Shown here: in pieces, positions 10,115-18,609 of the stretch
Layout of the letters: every line of letters begins with the position of its first letter
Numbering within the stretch: the first letter of the stretch is position 1
NCBI RefSeq assembly: GCF_030345695.1
Contig: NZ_JAUASV010000020.1
Location: 1 to 64,000 of the forward strand
Direction of reading: 5' to 3'
Length of the DNA: 64,000 bases
DNA from: Galbitalea sp. SE-J8
GTDB lineage: Bacteria; Actinomycetota; Actinomycetes; Actinomycetales; Microbacteriaceae
Program-made: the position numbers and the translations under genes
The notes under the pieces: generated by a model
Told to the model about the DNA's origin: nothing
The model's database searches: none
The model's input: the letters and a program-made list of their open reading frames with translations, nothing else

Positions 10115-10684
10115 ATGACCAGGACACGGCGATTGCTCACGATAACCGGCGCGGCCGTGCTCTGCGCCGTGCTCGGCGCCTCGCTCGCGGCGTGCACGCC
10201 CGGCGTGCCCGGTGACGGCGCGTCCTCGTCGCGCCCGTCGAGCCCCGCGCCCGTGCCGAGCGCCTCGTACGACGACGCGATCGTGCCGGATGTCGCCGGC
10301 GCGCTGGACGAGGACAGCGCGGGCACCGAGGCGGTGCGGCTCGCCGACGCGATCCAGGGACTCATCCCGGCATCGTCGATCGTGTACGTCGACGACCACG
10401 CCCAGTACGTCGACGCGACGAAGGACAGCGCCGCGTACTACGGCGTCATCCGCACGATCACGCTCGAGGGCGGCGCCGACGCGACGGCGATCTCCGCCTC
10501 GATCATCGCGTCGCTCGAGGCGAGCGGGTGGACCCAGAGCCAGGCGACGGACCAGAACGGCCTCGCGCTCACCGCCCTCGTCTCGAGCCTCGACCCGGCC
10601 GCGTGGTTCGTGCTCGTCGGCGGCGACGCGACGGGCACGCAGCCGGTCGTCTCGCTCCAGCTCGCGAGCCCGGACCTGACCTGA
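10115..10684 (+). CDS. Lipoprotein of unknown function
   Basis: 189 residues. A positively charged start (MTRTRR), a hydrophobic stretch and the lipobox LAAC with C27 mark a lipid-anchored exported protein. A short Ser/Pro linker follows, then a soluble domain I do not recognise (residues 50-189). Probably co-transcribed with the PHP-domain gene 43 bp downstream. Confidence 0.8.
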   Translation: MTRTRRLLTITGAAVLCAVLGASLAACTPGVPGDGASSSRPSSPAPVPSASYDDAIVPDVAGALDEDSAGTEAVRLADAIQGLIPASSIVYVDDHAQYVDATKDSAAYYGVIRTITLEGGADATAISASIIASLEASGWTQSQATDQNGLALTALVSSLDPAAWFVLVGGDATGTQPVVSLQLASPDLT

Positions 10685-10710
10685 CCCTGACCCTGACCCT
10701 GACCCTGACC
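10681..10710. repeat. Hexanucleotide microsatellite after a stop codon
   Basis: Five CTGACC units in a row from the last base of the lipoprotein coding region through 10710; the first contains the TGA stop. Slippage-prone; it lies between two genes transcribed the same way. Confidence 0.85.
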
Positions 10711-10727
10711 CTGGCCTGACACGACCC

Positions 10728-11738
10728 ATGGACCCCGTCGACGCGCTCACCGAGATCGCCTTTCTGCTCGAGCGCGAGCGGGCGAACGCGTTCACGGCGA
10801 AGGCGTTCCGGCGCGCCGCGGCGGCCGTCGGGTCCGCGCCCGCGGACGCGAGAACGGATGCCGCCCGCCTCGCCCGGCTGCCGGGTGTCGGTGACACCAC
10901 GGCCCGCGTCATCCGCGAGGCCCTCGCCGGCGACGTGCCGGGCTATCTCGCCGAGCTGCGGGAGCACGCGGGCGTCGCGCCACGGGCGTCGAGCCTGCGG
11001 GGCGCGCTGCGCGGCGACCTGCACGCGCACTCGGACTGGTCCGACGGCACCACCTCGATCGACTCGATGGCGGATGCCGCTGCCGCCCTCGGGCACGAGT
11101 ACCTCGCGCTGACCGACCACTCGCCGCGGCTGCGGGTCGCGCGCGGGCTCTCCGCCGATCGCCTCGAGGAGCAGCTCGAGGTCGTCGCGGGCGTCCACCG
11201 CGAGGGCTTCACCCTGCTCACGGGCATCGAGGTCGACATCCTCGACGACGGCGCGCTCGACCAGCGCGACGACCTGCTCGACCGGCTCGACGTCGTCGTC
11301 GCGAGCGCCCACTCGACGCTGCGGATGGAGAGACGTCCGATGACCCGGCGTCTCGTCGCCGCGGCGTCGAACCCCCGCGTCGACGTGCTCGGGCACGTCA
11401 CGGGCCGGCTCGTCGAGGGCGCGCGCGGCACCCGGCCGCCGTCCGTCTTCGACCCGGAGCCGGTGTTCGCGGCGTGCGCGGCATCCGGGGTCGCGGTGGA
11501 GATCAACTCCCGGCCGGAGCGGCAGGACCCGCCGGACGACCTCATCCGTCTCGCCCTCGACGCGGGCTGCCTGTTCTCGATCGACTCCGACGCGCACGCG
11601 CCCGGCCAGCTCTCGCTGCTCGACCACGGCGCCGCGCGTGCCGAGGCGCTCGGCGTGCCCGCCGATCGCATCATCACGACCTGGCCGCTCGATCGACTGC
11701 GCGCGCACCTGGAGCGAACCCATTTGCACCACATGTAA
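10728..11738 (+). CDS. PHP-domain phosphoesterase with helix-hairpin-helix N-terminus (PolX-like)
   Basis: 336 residues. The N-terminal 80 residues resemble the helix-hairpin-helix region of X-family polymerases (LPGVGDTTARVI, 51-62). The rest is a PHP metallo-phosphoesterase: GDLHAHSDWSDG with H99 and H101, LTDHS, TGIEVDIL, ASAHS, and SIDSDAHAPGQLS near the end. It matches the C-terminal PHP domain of bacterial PolX without the polymerase. The activity could be 3'-5' exonuclease or phosphatase; the substrate is unknown. Confidence 0.85.
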   Translation: MDPVDALTEIAFLLERERANAFTAKAFRRAAAAVGSAPADARTDAARLARLPGVGDTTARVIREALAGDVPGYLAELREHAGVAPRASSLRGALRGDLHAHSDWSDGTTSIDSMADAAAALGHEYLALTDHSPRLRVARGLSADRLEEQLEVVAGVHREGFTLLTGIEVDILDDGALDQRDDLLDRLDVVVASAHSTLRMERRPMTRRLVAAASNPRVDVLGHVTGRLVEGARGTRPPSVFDPEPVFAACAASGVAVEINSRPERQDPPDDLIRLALDAGCLFSIDSDAHAPGQLSLLDHGAARAEALGVPADRIITTWPLDRLRAHLERTHLHHM

Positions 11739-11753
11739 GTTTTCGCTTACAGT
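11724..11753 (+). promoter_or_regulatory. arsR promoter with an operator-like palindrome
   Basis: TTGCAC (11724-11729), an 18-base spacer and TACAGT (11748-11753) give a promoter whose transcription start falls on the GTG at 11760. Inside the spacer and -10 is the inverted repeat TGTAAG-N6-CTTACA (11734-11751). A repressor bound there would cover the -10, the classic layout for autoregulation. Confidence 0.7.
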
Positions 11754-11759
11754 AGGGTC

Positions 11760-12077
11760 GTGGACGTCGACGAGCTGAGCGCGAGGCTCACCGCGATCGC
11801 GAGCACGCAGCGGCTGCGGATCCTCGCGGAGCTCGCGGGCGGCGCGGTGCACGTGAGCGAGCTCGCGCGGCGGGTCGGCATGAGCCGGGCGCTGCTCTAC
11901 ATGCACCTCACGCGACTCGAGGAGAGCGGCTACGTGACCGGGCGCCTCGAGCTCGGCCCCGACGGCAAGGCGCTCAAGCTGTTCGACCTCGAGCCGTTCG
12001 AGGTGACCGTCGACATCCGTTCCATCCTCGCCGCCGTCGCGGTGAGCCCGACCCCCCCATCACGAGAGCAGGACTGA
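11760..12077 (+). CDS. ArsR-family winged-helix regulator
   Basis: 105 residues. A compact winged helix: RLRILAELAGGAVHVSELARRVGMSRALLYMHLTRLEESGYV, with wing strand LELGPDGKALKLFDLEPF. No metal-binding Cys pair is seen, so it is not a typical arsenic or cadmium sensor. The GTG start coincides with the predicted transcription start. A 60-residue membrane protein follows two bases after the stop, so the pair forms a small autoregulated unit of unknown trigger. Confidence 0.88.
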   Translation: MDVDELSARLTAIASTQRLRILAELAGGAVHVSELARRVGMSRALLYMHLTRLEESGYVTGRLELGPDGKALKLFDLEPFEVTVDIRSILAAVAVSPTPPSREQD

Positions 12078-12079
12078 CC

Positions 12080-12262
12080 ATGGAGAACTGGGGCTACAGC
12101 CTGTGGGCGCTCATCCCGATCCTCGGGGTGCTCGGCTACGGCATCACGAAGATCATCGAGGCGAGCCGGAAGCCGAGAGCGGATGCGGCGCTCACCGCCC
12201 GGGTCTCGGAGCTGGAAGCGCGCATCGCGGCCCTCGAGAAGACGATCAACGACATCCCCTGA
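12080..12262 (+). CDS. Small membrane protein with C-terminal coiled coil
   Basis: 60 residues: one hydrophobic helix (LWALIPILGVLGYGITKII, about 8-26), a basic stretch, then a heptad-like helix (LTARVSELEARIAALEKTI). The ATG is two bases after the ArsR-type regulator's stop, so it is translated with it. PspB-like in outline but I cannot assign a family. Likely the effector or sensor partner of the regulator. Confidence 0.8.
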   Translation: MENWGYSLWALIPILGVLGYGITKIIEASRKPRADAALTARVSELEARIAALEKTINDIP

Positions 12263-12274
12263 ACCGCCTCGGTC

Positions 12275-13216
12275 TCAGCCCTTGACCGCGCCGCCGAGGC
12301 CGGCGCCGCGGAGGATGAGGCGCTGGAACACGAGGAACAGCACGATCGGGATGAGCGTCGAGATCGCGAGCGCCGCGAGGTAGACGTCGAGCTCGATCGC
12401 CTTCTGCAGGGTGGGCAGCCGCACGGAGAGCGGTTGCACCGCGGGATCGCGCAGCACGAGCAGCGGCCAGAGGTAGTCCTTCCACGCCGCGATGACCGCG
12501 AACACCGAGACCACGCCGAGGATCGGCTTCGACATCGGAAGCACGATCGACCAGAACAGGCGGAACGGCCCGGCTCCGTCGGTGCGTGCCGCCTCGAACA
12601 CCTCGCGTGGCAGCGAGTCGAAGAAGCGCGTGACGAGCAGGATGTTGAACGCGTTCGCGCCCGCCGGCAGCCAGACCGCCCAGAACGTGTTGAGCATCGA
12701 CTGGCCGATGAGCGGCGGGTGCAGCACGACGAGGTAGAGCGGCACGAGCAGCACGATCGCCGGCACGAACAGGGTCGCGAGCACCATGCCGTTGAGCACC
12801 CGGGCGATCCGCGGGCGCAGCACGCTGAGCACGTAGCCGGCCGTCGTCGCGACGAGGATCTGCACCGCCCAGGAGCCGAGCGCGATCCAGATCGTGTTGA
12901 CGAACTGCACGTCGATGTGCACCTCGGTCCACGCCGTGACGAGGTTCTGCAGGTCGACCCCGTGCGGGAACAGCCCCATCGGGTCGCGCAGCGTGTCCTG
13001 CGTGGGCGTCACGGCCGCCTTGAACAGCCACAGGATCGGTCCGAGGCCGACGACGACGAGCAGCACGAGCAGGATGCCGTGCAGTGCCCGGTAGCTGCGC
13101 CGAACGACGGGCCGGCGACGGTCGGCGGCCGAGGCGATGCCGCGGTCCTCGGGCTCGACGAGACGGGGCCGGACGAGACGGGGCTGGACGCGACGGCGGG
13201 GTCGGGCGATGGTCAT
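12275..13216 (-). CDS. Sugar ABC transporter permease 2 (MalG-like)
   Basis: 313 residues from the ATG at 13216. Six hydrophobic segments and the binding-protein-dependent permease EAA motif EAARTDGAGPFRLFWSIVLP mark a MalG/CUT1-type inner-membrane subunit. The start overlaps the stop of the first permease by one base. Last gene of the glucosidase operon; no ATPase gene is in the operon, so a shared MsiK-type ATPase encoded elsewhere is likely. Confidence 0.93.
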   Translation of the reverse strand: MTIARPRRRVQPRLVRPRLVEPEDRGIASAADRRRPVVRRSYRALHGILLVLLVVVGLGPILWLFKAAVTPTQDTLRDPMGLFPHGVDLQNLVTAWTEVHIDVQFVNTIWIALGSWAVQILVATTAGYVLSVLRPRIARVLNGMVLATLFVPAIVLLVPLYLVVLHPPLIGQSMLNTFWAVWLPAGANAFNILLVTRFFDSLPREVFEAARTDGAGPFRLFWSIVLPMSKPILGVVSVFAVIAAWKDYLWPLLVLRDPAVQPLSVRLPTLQKAIELDVYLAALAISTLIPIVLFLVFQRLILRGAGLGGAVKG

Positions 13217-14193
13217 CAGCTGCTCCAGCGCCGGGTGATCCGGAAGTACACGATCGAGAGCACCGCGAGCAGCACCGCGAGCACGAGACTGAGGGCCGTG
13301 GCGGCGCCGTAGTCGCCGCCCAGGCTGTTCTGGAACGCGTAGCGGTAGACGAGCAGCAGGATCGTGAGGGTGGAGTTGTTCGGGCCGCCGCCCGTGAACA
13401 GGAACGGTTCGAGGAAGACCTGCGCGGTGCCGATGACCTGCAGGATGAGCGTCACGAACAGCACGCCGCGCAGCTGCGGAAGCGTCACGTGCTGGATCTT
13501 GCGCCACAGGCCCGCGCCGTCCACCTCCGCGGCGTCGTAGAGCTCGGGAGGCACGGAGGTGAGGGCCGCGAGATAGATGATGACGGTGCCGCCCGCGGCG
13601 GCCCACGTCGCCTCGACGACGAGCGACGGCATGGCGGCGACGGCGTTCTGGATCCACGGCTGCGGCGGGATGCCGACCCAGCCCAGCACCGTGTTGAACA
13701 CGCCGGTCGGGTTGGCGTCGTAGAAGAACTTCCACAGCAGCACGGCGACGACGGGCGGCACGACGACCGGCAGGTAGGCGAGCGCGGTGAACAGGCCGCG
13801 GAGCCGGCGAACCTCGCTCATGAGCACCGCAGCGACGAGCGGGACGGGGTACCCGAACAGCAGCGCGAGCAGCGCGAACCAGCCCGTGTTGCGCAGCGCG
13901 ACCCAGGTGTCGGGGTTCTTGAGCACGGTCACGAAGTTCGCGAGCCCGACCCAGGTCGGATCGGTCACGAGGTTGGTCTTCTGCAGGCTCATGATCGCGG
14001 CCTGCACGATCGGGTACCAGGAGAAGACGCCGAACACGACGAGCATCGGCACCAGGAAGACGAGGGTGGCGAGTCCGCCGCGCAGCAGCACGAGGGGGGA
14101 GCCGCGGCGTCGGCGTCGTGGGGGAGCCGAGCCGTCCGGGAGGACGGCGGCAATCGGCGCGTCGGCGCCGGGTCGCAGCTCGGTGGTGGTCAC
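13216..14193 (-). CDS. Sugar ABC transporter permease 1 (MalF-like)
   Basis: 325 residues. An Arg-rich cytoplasmic start, then six to seven hydrophobic segments and the EAA loop YDAAEVDGAGLWRKIQHVTLP. CUT1 family MalF-type subunit, paired with the overlapping second permease. The gap of 72 bases from the binding-protein gene holds nothing clear. Confidence 0.93.
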   Translation of the reverse strand: MTTTELRPGADAPIAAVLPDGSAPPRRRRRGSPLVLLRGGLATLVFLVPMLVVFGVFSWYPIVQAAIMSLQKTNLVTDPTWVGLANFVTVLKNPDTWVALRNTGWFALLALLFGYPVPLVAAVLMSEVRRLRGLFTALAYLPVVVPPVVAVLLWKFFYDANPTGVFNTVLGWVGIPPQPWIQNAVAAMPSLVVEATWAAAGGTVIIYLAALTSVPPELYDAAEVDGAGLWRKIQHVTLPQLRGVLFVTLILQVIGTAQVFLEPFLFTGGGPNNSTLTILLLVYRYAFQNSLGGDYGAATALSLVLAVLLAVLSIVYFRITRRWSS

Positions 14194-14265
14194 GGGGTGT
14201 CCTTCGCGAGGGGTGGCCGGCCGGCACCCGGGAGTGGATGCCGACCGGCCGGGAGGGGAGGGGCG

Positions 14266-15639
14266 TCAGGCGTCGGCGTCGACGAGCGCCTGCACGTCGG
14301 TGTTCACCCGCGTGAGCAGCGAGTCGATGTCGGCGTTCTCATCCGTCAGCACGGCCTGCACGACGTTGTCGAGCGCGGCGTAGAGCTCCTGCGTGTGCGC
14401 CTTCGGCTCGGGCAGGATCGGCTGGTCGAAGATGCCGTCGAGGAAGAACTGCACCTGGTCCTGGGGCACGTTGATGTAGTCCTTCACCCACTCCCGTGAG
14501 GTGTCGAGCGTCGCCTGATCGAAGATCGGCAGGGCCGGGACGCCGACCGGCTGGTCGGACTCGGAGAGCGTCTTCGCGTCGAGCACGGCGGCGTCCTGGT
14601 TCACGAGCTTCTGCATGTAGTAGAAGTCGATCCATTTCACGGCGGCGGCCCGATGGGCATCGTCGGCCTTGATGTTCACGGCCGCGACGGTGCCGCCGGT
14701 CAGCACGCCGGCATCCGCGCCCTCGAGCGGGAGTGTCGTGAGTCCGTACGTCGCCGGGTCGAGCTTCTGCGCCTGGACGAGGTTCGTGTAGATGTCGCTG
14801 CCCGACGTGTACATGCCGATCTCGCCCGCGCCGAACGCCTGGTTGATGGTGCCCCAGTCGAGCAGGAAGTTGTTGCCCATGGCGTCGTCGTCCCAGCGGA
14901 GCGTGTGGAGGTACTCGAGGGCCGCCTTCGTGCCGGTGTTGTCCGCCGTCACGGTCACCGTGTCGCCGTGGACCGTCTCGAGCCGTCCGCCGCGCGCATA
15001 GGTCGCGACCGCGAGCTGCCAGCCCCCGGTGTTGTTCTGCGTCATCGTCGCGTAGCCGGCCTTGCCGGTCTTCTCCGCGATGGTCTTCGCGTCGGCCCGC
15101 ACCTCGTCCCACGTCGTCGGCGGGGAGTCGGGGTCGAGACCGGCCTGCTCGAACAGCGCCCGGTTGTAGTGCAGGGCGTTGCCGTACGCCGCCGTCGGGA
15201 CACCGAAGATCCTGCCGCCGGCGTCCGACGAGACCGCGAGCACGTTCGGGTTGAACGACGCCGCGTAGTCGAGGCCGTTCACCTCGTCGGTGAGGTCGGC
15301 GAGCTGCCCGTTGGCGATGAGGGTCTGGACGTCGGTGAACGGGATGGTGAACACGTCGGGCAGTGTGCCGCCGGCGAGCTGCGCCGCGAACGTGGGGCCC
15401 GTCCACTCGTACTCCTCGCTCGTGACGTGGATGTCGGGGTTCGCCTTCTCGAACTGCTCGACCTGGGCGTCGAAGGCGTCGAACGCCTTCTGGTCGCTGC
15501 CCGGGATGAGGGAGACGACGCGCAGATCGACCTTGCCGTCGGCGGTCGTGGCGGCCGGCGTGGGGGAGCACGCGGCCAGGGATGCGGCGGTCGCGAGCGC
15601 GGCGAGGCCGGCGATCGCGATCCTGCGGGATGACTTCAT
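14266..15639 (-). CDS. Sugar ABC transporter substrate-binding lipoprotein
   Basis: 457 residues, extracellular solute-binding protein family 1. The signal peptide ends in a lipobox (SLAACS). I take the ATG at 15639 (MKSSRR) because GAAAGG lies 7 bases upstream; an ATG five codons earlier would overlap the glucosidase stop. It delivers an oligosaccharide, probably an alpha-glucoside given the co-transcribed glucosidase, to the two permeases. Confidence 0.93.
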   Translation of the reverse strand: MKSSRRIAIAGLAALATAASLAACSPTPAATTADGKVDLRVVSLIPGSDQKAFDAFDAQVEQFEKANPDIHVTSEEYEWTGPTFAAQLAGGTLPDVFTIPFTDVQTLIANGQLADLTDEVNGLDYAASFNPNVLAVSSDAGGRIFGVPTAAYGNALHYNRALFEQAGLDPDSPPTTWDEVRADAKTIAEKTGKAGYATMTQNNTGGWQLAVATYARGGRLETVHGDTVTVTADNTGTKAALEYLHTLRWDDDAMGNNFLLDWGTINQAFGAGEIGMYTSGSDIYTNLVQAQKLDPATYGLTTLPLEGADAGVLTGGTVAAVNIKADDAHRAAAVKWIDFYYMQKLVNQDAAVLDAKTLSESDQPVGVPALPIFDQATLDTSREWVKDYINVPQDQVQFFLDGIFDQPILPEPKAHTQELYAALDNVVQAVLTDENADIDSLLTRVNTDVQALVDADA

Positions 15640-15650
15640 TGTCGTGCCTT

Positions 15651-17336
15651 TCATCGGTGAGGGGTCTCCGCCGGCGCGGGACGCACCCACGCGGTGGAGT
15701 CGGAGGGGAGCGCGTCGTCGACGAGCTCGGAGCTGGCCAGGAGCAGCTCCGCGCCGCGCGGCAGAGCGACGGGACGGCCCGCGACGTTCGCGAGACACAC
15801 GAGGCCGTCGCCGCGCGCGAACGCGAGCACGTCGTCCGGTGCGTCTATCCACGCGAACGGCGCGCTCTCGAACGAGCGACGCAGACGGATGGCGCGCCGG
15901 TACAGCGAGAGCATCGAGCCTGGATCCGCGGCCTGCCGCTCCGCGGTGAGCCCTCCCCAGTCGGCGGGCTGCGGCAGCCACGTCGCGCTCGTCGAGGAGA
16001 AGCCGTACGGCGGCTCGTCCCCCGTCCAGGGCAGCGGCACGCGGCATCCGTCCCGTCCCGGGTCGACCCCGCCGGAGCGGAAGTGCATCGGATCCTCGCG
16101 CGCCCCGCTCGGGAGGTCCTCGACCTCGGGCAGGCCGAGCTCGTCGCCCTGGTAGATGTAGAGGCTGCCGGGCAGCGCGGCGACGAGCAGCGCGGCGGCG
16201 CGTGCGCGGCGGGTGCCCAGCTCGCGGTCGGTGGGGGTGCCGAACCTCTTCGTGGCGAACGCGAACGCGGTGTCCGCGCGCCCGTACCGGGTGACCGGTC
16301 GCGTGACGTCGTGGTTGGAGAGCACCCACGTCGACGGCGCACCGACGGGCGCGTGCGCGGCGAGCATCGTGGCGATCGACTCGCGCAGCTGGTCGGCGCG
16401 CCACTCGCGCGACATGAAGTCGAAGTTGAAGGCCGTGTGCAGCTCGTCGGGGCGCAGATAGGCGGCGAAGCGGTCGGCGTCCGGCATCCAGACCTCGCCG
16501 ATCAGGATGCGCGTGCCGCGGTAGCCGTCCGCGAGCGCGCGCCAGGAGCGGTAGATCTCGTGCACACCGTCGCGATCGGTGTTGGGATGCCGGCCGGGCA
16601 GCGGAGCATCGGGCACCTCGGGCAACGCGGGGTCCTTGACGAGCAGCGCGGCGGAGTCGATCCGCACTCCCGCAACGCCGCGATCGAACCAGAACCGCAG
16701 CACGTCCTCGTGCTCGCGTCGCACGTCGGGGTGCTCCCAGTTGAGGTCGGGCTGCTCGGGAGCGAACAGGTGCAGATACCACTCACCGGGCGTGCCGTCG
16801 GCGTCGGCGGTGCGGGTCCAGGTGCCGCCCTGGAAGTTCGACACCCAGTTGGTCGGGGGCGTGGCGCCGCCGCGGAACCAGAACCGCTCCCGCTCGGGCG
16901 AGCCGGGCCCCGCGGCGAGCGCCCGCCGGAACCACGGATGCCGCGACGACACGTGGTTCGGCACGATGTCGACGATCGTGCGGATGCCGAGAGCGAGCGC
17001 CTCGGCGATGAACGCCTCCGCCTGAGCGAGATCGCCGAAGGCCGGGTGGATGCGCCGGTAGTCCTCGACGTCGTAGCCGCCGTCCGCCATGGGGGAGGCG
17101 TACCAGGGCGTGAACCACACCGCGTCGATGCCGAGATCACGCAGGTACGGCAACCGGGAGCGAACGCCCGCGAGGTCGCCGACCCCGTCGCCGTCGCCGT
17201 CGGCGAAGCTGCGCGGGTAGATCTCGTAGACCACGGCGTGACGCCACCAGTCCGGATCGTCGGGCGGCGTTACGCGTCGCGACCGCGGTGTGTCGGCGGG
17301 CGTGCCGGCGGCGCGGGGCTCGAGGGTGTGGGTCAC
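15651..17336 (-). CDS. GH13 alpha-glucosidase (oligo-1,6-glucosidase type)
   Basis: 561 residues from the GTG at 17336, which has GAGAGAG 5 bases upstream; an in-frame GTG at 17381 is an alternative, but it lacks a binding site. Family signatures: VVYEIYPRSFADGDGDG, DIVPNHVSSRHPW, nucleophile D227 in GVRIDSAALL, acid/base E281 in LIGEVWMP and D343 in LSNHDVTRP. No signal peptide, so it splits imported alpha-glucosides in the cytoplasm. First gene of the transporter operon. Confidence 0.93.
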   Translation of the reverse strand: MTHTLEPRAAGTPADTPRSRRVTPPDDPDWWRHAVVYEIYPRSFADGDGDGVGDLAGVRSRLPYLRDLGIDAVWFTPWYASPMADGGYDVEDYRRIHPAFGDLAQAEAFIAEALALGIRTIVDIVPNHVSSRHPWFRRALAAGPGSPERERFWFRGGATPPTNWVSNFQGGTWTRTADADGTPGEWYLHLFAPEQPDLNWEHPDVRREHEDVLRFWFDRGVAGVRIDSAALLVKDPALPEVPDAPLPGRHPNTDRDGVHEIYRSWRALADGYRGTRILIGEVWMPDADRFAAYLRPDELHTAFNFDFMSREWRADQLRESIATMLAAHAPVGAPSTWVLSNHDVTRPVTRYGRADTAFAFATKRFGTPTDRELGTRRARAAALLVAALPGSLYIYQGDELGLPEVEDLPSGAREDPMHFRSGGVDPGRDGCRVPLPWTGDEPPYGFSSTSATWLPQPADWGGLTAERQAADPGSMLSLYRRAIRLRRSFESAPFAWIDAPDDVLAFARGDGLVCLANVAGRPVALPRGAELLLASSELVDDALPSDSTAWVRPAPAETPHR

Positions 17337-17395
17337 GGTGCTCTCTCGGATCGGGACGGGCGTGACCGCGGTCTCGACCACGCCGTCGAGGAGAG

Positions 17396-17440
17396 AACGT
17401 AAGAAGGCTACGGAATTGACGCAAGAAGTAACTTCTTGCG
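17396..17440 (-). promoter_or_regulatory. Promoter and LacI-type operator of the alpha-glucoside operon
   Basis: On the minus strand TTGCGT (17424-17419), 17 bases and TACGTT (17401-17396) form a promoter. A 21-bp palindrome with arms CGCAAGAAGT and ACTTCTTGCG around a central A (17420-17440) overlaps the -35. Repressor binding would block RNA polymerase. The same GCAAGAAGT half-site recurs upstream of the lacI-type gene at 18503-18511. Confidence 0.8.
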
Positions 17441-17453
17441 GCCATTTGCGCGA

Positions 17454-18461
17454 TCAGCGGCGCGCGCGTCCCGTGGAGCCGCGCACGACGAGCTCCGGCT
17501 CGAAGAGATACTCGTCGCGCGCGTGCGCCGTGCCCTCGATCTGGGCGAGCAGGAGCTCGATGACCATTCGTCCCATCGCGTCGATCGGCTGGCGAGCGGT
17601 GGTGAGCGGCGGCTCGGTGCAGCTCATGAGCGCGGAGTCGTCGAAGCCGATGATCGAGACGTCGTCGGGCACGGAGAGTTGGGCGCGATGCGCGGCACGG
17701 ATGGCGCCCAGCGCGAGCGGGTCGCTCGCGCAGACGATGGCCGTCACTCCCGCCGTGAGCAATCGTGCCGCCGCGGCCTGTCCCGCCTCGAGGGAGTAGG
17801 CCGACCGGGCGACCCGGGCGTCATCCAGCGCGGACCCCGCCTCGCCGAGCACACGGCGGGCCGCGACCAGCTTGCGCTGCGATGGCACGTGGTCGTCGGG
17901 GCCGAGCACGAGCCCGATGCGCTCGTGACCGAGGTCGTGCAGATGGCGGATGGAGAGCTCGGTGGCGTAGTCGTCGTCGCACGCCACGGCCGGGAACGGC
18001 AGGCCGGCGACGGCCGCGTTCATGAGCACGGTCGGCAGGCCGAGATCGGCCAGACGCGCGTAGTGCTCGTGCGACTGCTGCTCGCGGTTGTAGTCGCCTC
18101 CGGCGAACACCACGCCGGAGACCCGCTGCGCGATCAGCAGGTCGATGTAGTCCGCCTCGCTCACGCCGCCGGCGGTCTGCGTGCACAGCACGGGCGTGTA
18201 GCCGCTCTGTGCGAGTGCCGACGCGAGCACCTCGGCGAGGGCGGGGAAGATCGGGTTCGACAGTTCGGGCATCACGAGTCCCACGAGCCGGGCGCGCTCG
18301 CCGCGGAGCTTCGTGGGCCGCTCGTAGCCGAGCACGTCGAGCGCCGTGAGCACCCGTTCGCGCAGCGACTCGCTGACACCCGGTTTGCCGTTGAGCACCC
18401 GGCTCACGGTGGCCTCGCTGACACCGACCTTGCGCGCCACGTCGGCGAGTCGCTGAGCCAT
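17454..18461 (-). CDS. LacI-family transcriptional repressor
   Basis: 335 residues. N-terminal helix-turn-helix and hinge: MAQRLADVARKVGVSEATVSRVLNGKPGVS. A periplasmic-binding-protein-like sensor domain runs from residue 60. Two ATGs six bases apart are possible; AGGAGG lies 6 bases before the inner one at 18461 and abuts the outer one, so 18461 is chosen. It sits immediately upstream of the glucosidase operon and almost surely represses it until an alpha-glucoside binds. Confidence 0.94.
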   Translation of the reverse strand: MAQRLADVARKVGVSEATVSRVLNGKPGVSESLRERVLTALDVLGYERPTKLRGERARLVGLVMPELSNPIFPALAEVLASALAQSGYTPVLCTQTAGGVSEADYIDLLIAQRVSGVVFAGGDYNREQQSHEHYARLADLGLPTVLMNAAVAGLPFPAVACDDDYATELSIRHLHDLGHERIGLVLGPDDHVPSQRKLVAARRVLGEAGSALDDARVARSAYSLEAGQAAAARLLTAGVTAIVCASDPLALGAIRAAHRAQLSVPDDVSIIGFDDSALMSCTEPPLTTARQPIDAMGRMVIELLLAQIEGTAHARDEYLFEPELVVRGSTGRARR

Positions 18462-18482
18462 CCGCATCCTCCTCGAGTCGGT

Positions 18483-18511
18483 GCAAGCGCTTGCGTAAAT
18501 GCTGCAAGAAG
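18483..18511 (-). promoter_or_regulatory. LacI-type operators upstream of the repressor gene
   Basis: A perfect 12-bp palindrome GCAAGCGCTTGC (18483-18494) lies 21 bases before the repressor start, the usual form of a LacI-family or global-repressor site. A GCAAGAAGT half-site follows at 18503-18511. Suggests autoregulation. Confidence 0.65.
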
Positions 18512-18597
18512 TCGATCGCCACGGCGCCGGTGGTCCGGCCGTCGTTACCCGATCGTGACCGGAGAGCGCGGTCGAACGGCGGTCGAGGCATCCCGCG

Positions 18598-18603
18598 TAG
18601 CCT
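18598..18603 (+). promoter_or_regulatory. Leaderless-type -10 of mnmA
   Basis: TAGCCT followed by six bases and the ATG at 18610. Confidence 0.5.
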
Positions 18604-18609
18604 GGGAGC

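Noticed and set aside
13217-14227. One long frame joining the two ABC permeases
   Set aside because: The upstream half is the wrong frame of permease 1. Permease 2 homology begins at the ATG at 13216.
18483-18494. Reading GCAAGCGCTTGC as a phage attachment core
   Set aside because: No integrase or tRNA nearby. Its place before a LacI-type gene explains it as an operator.
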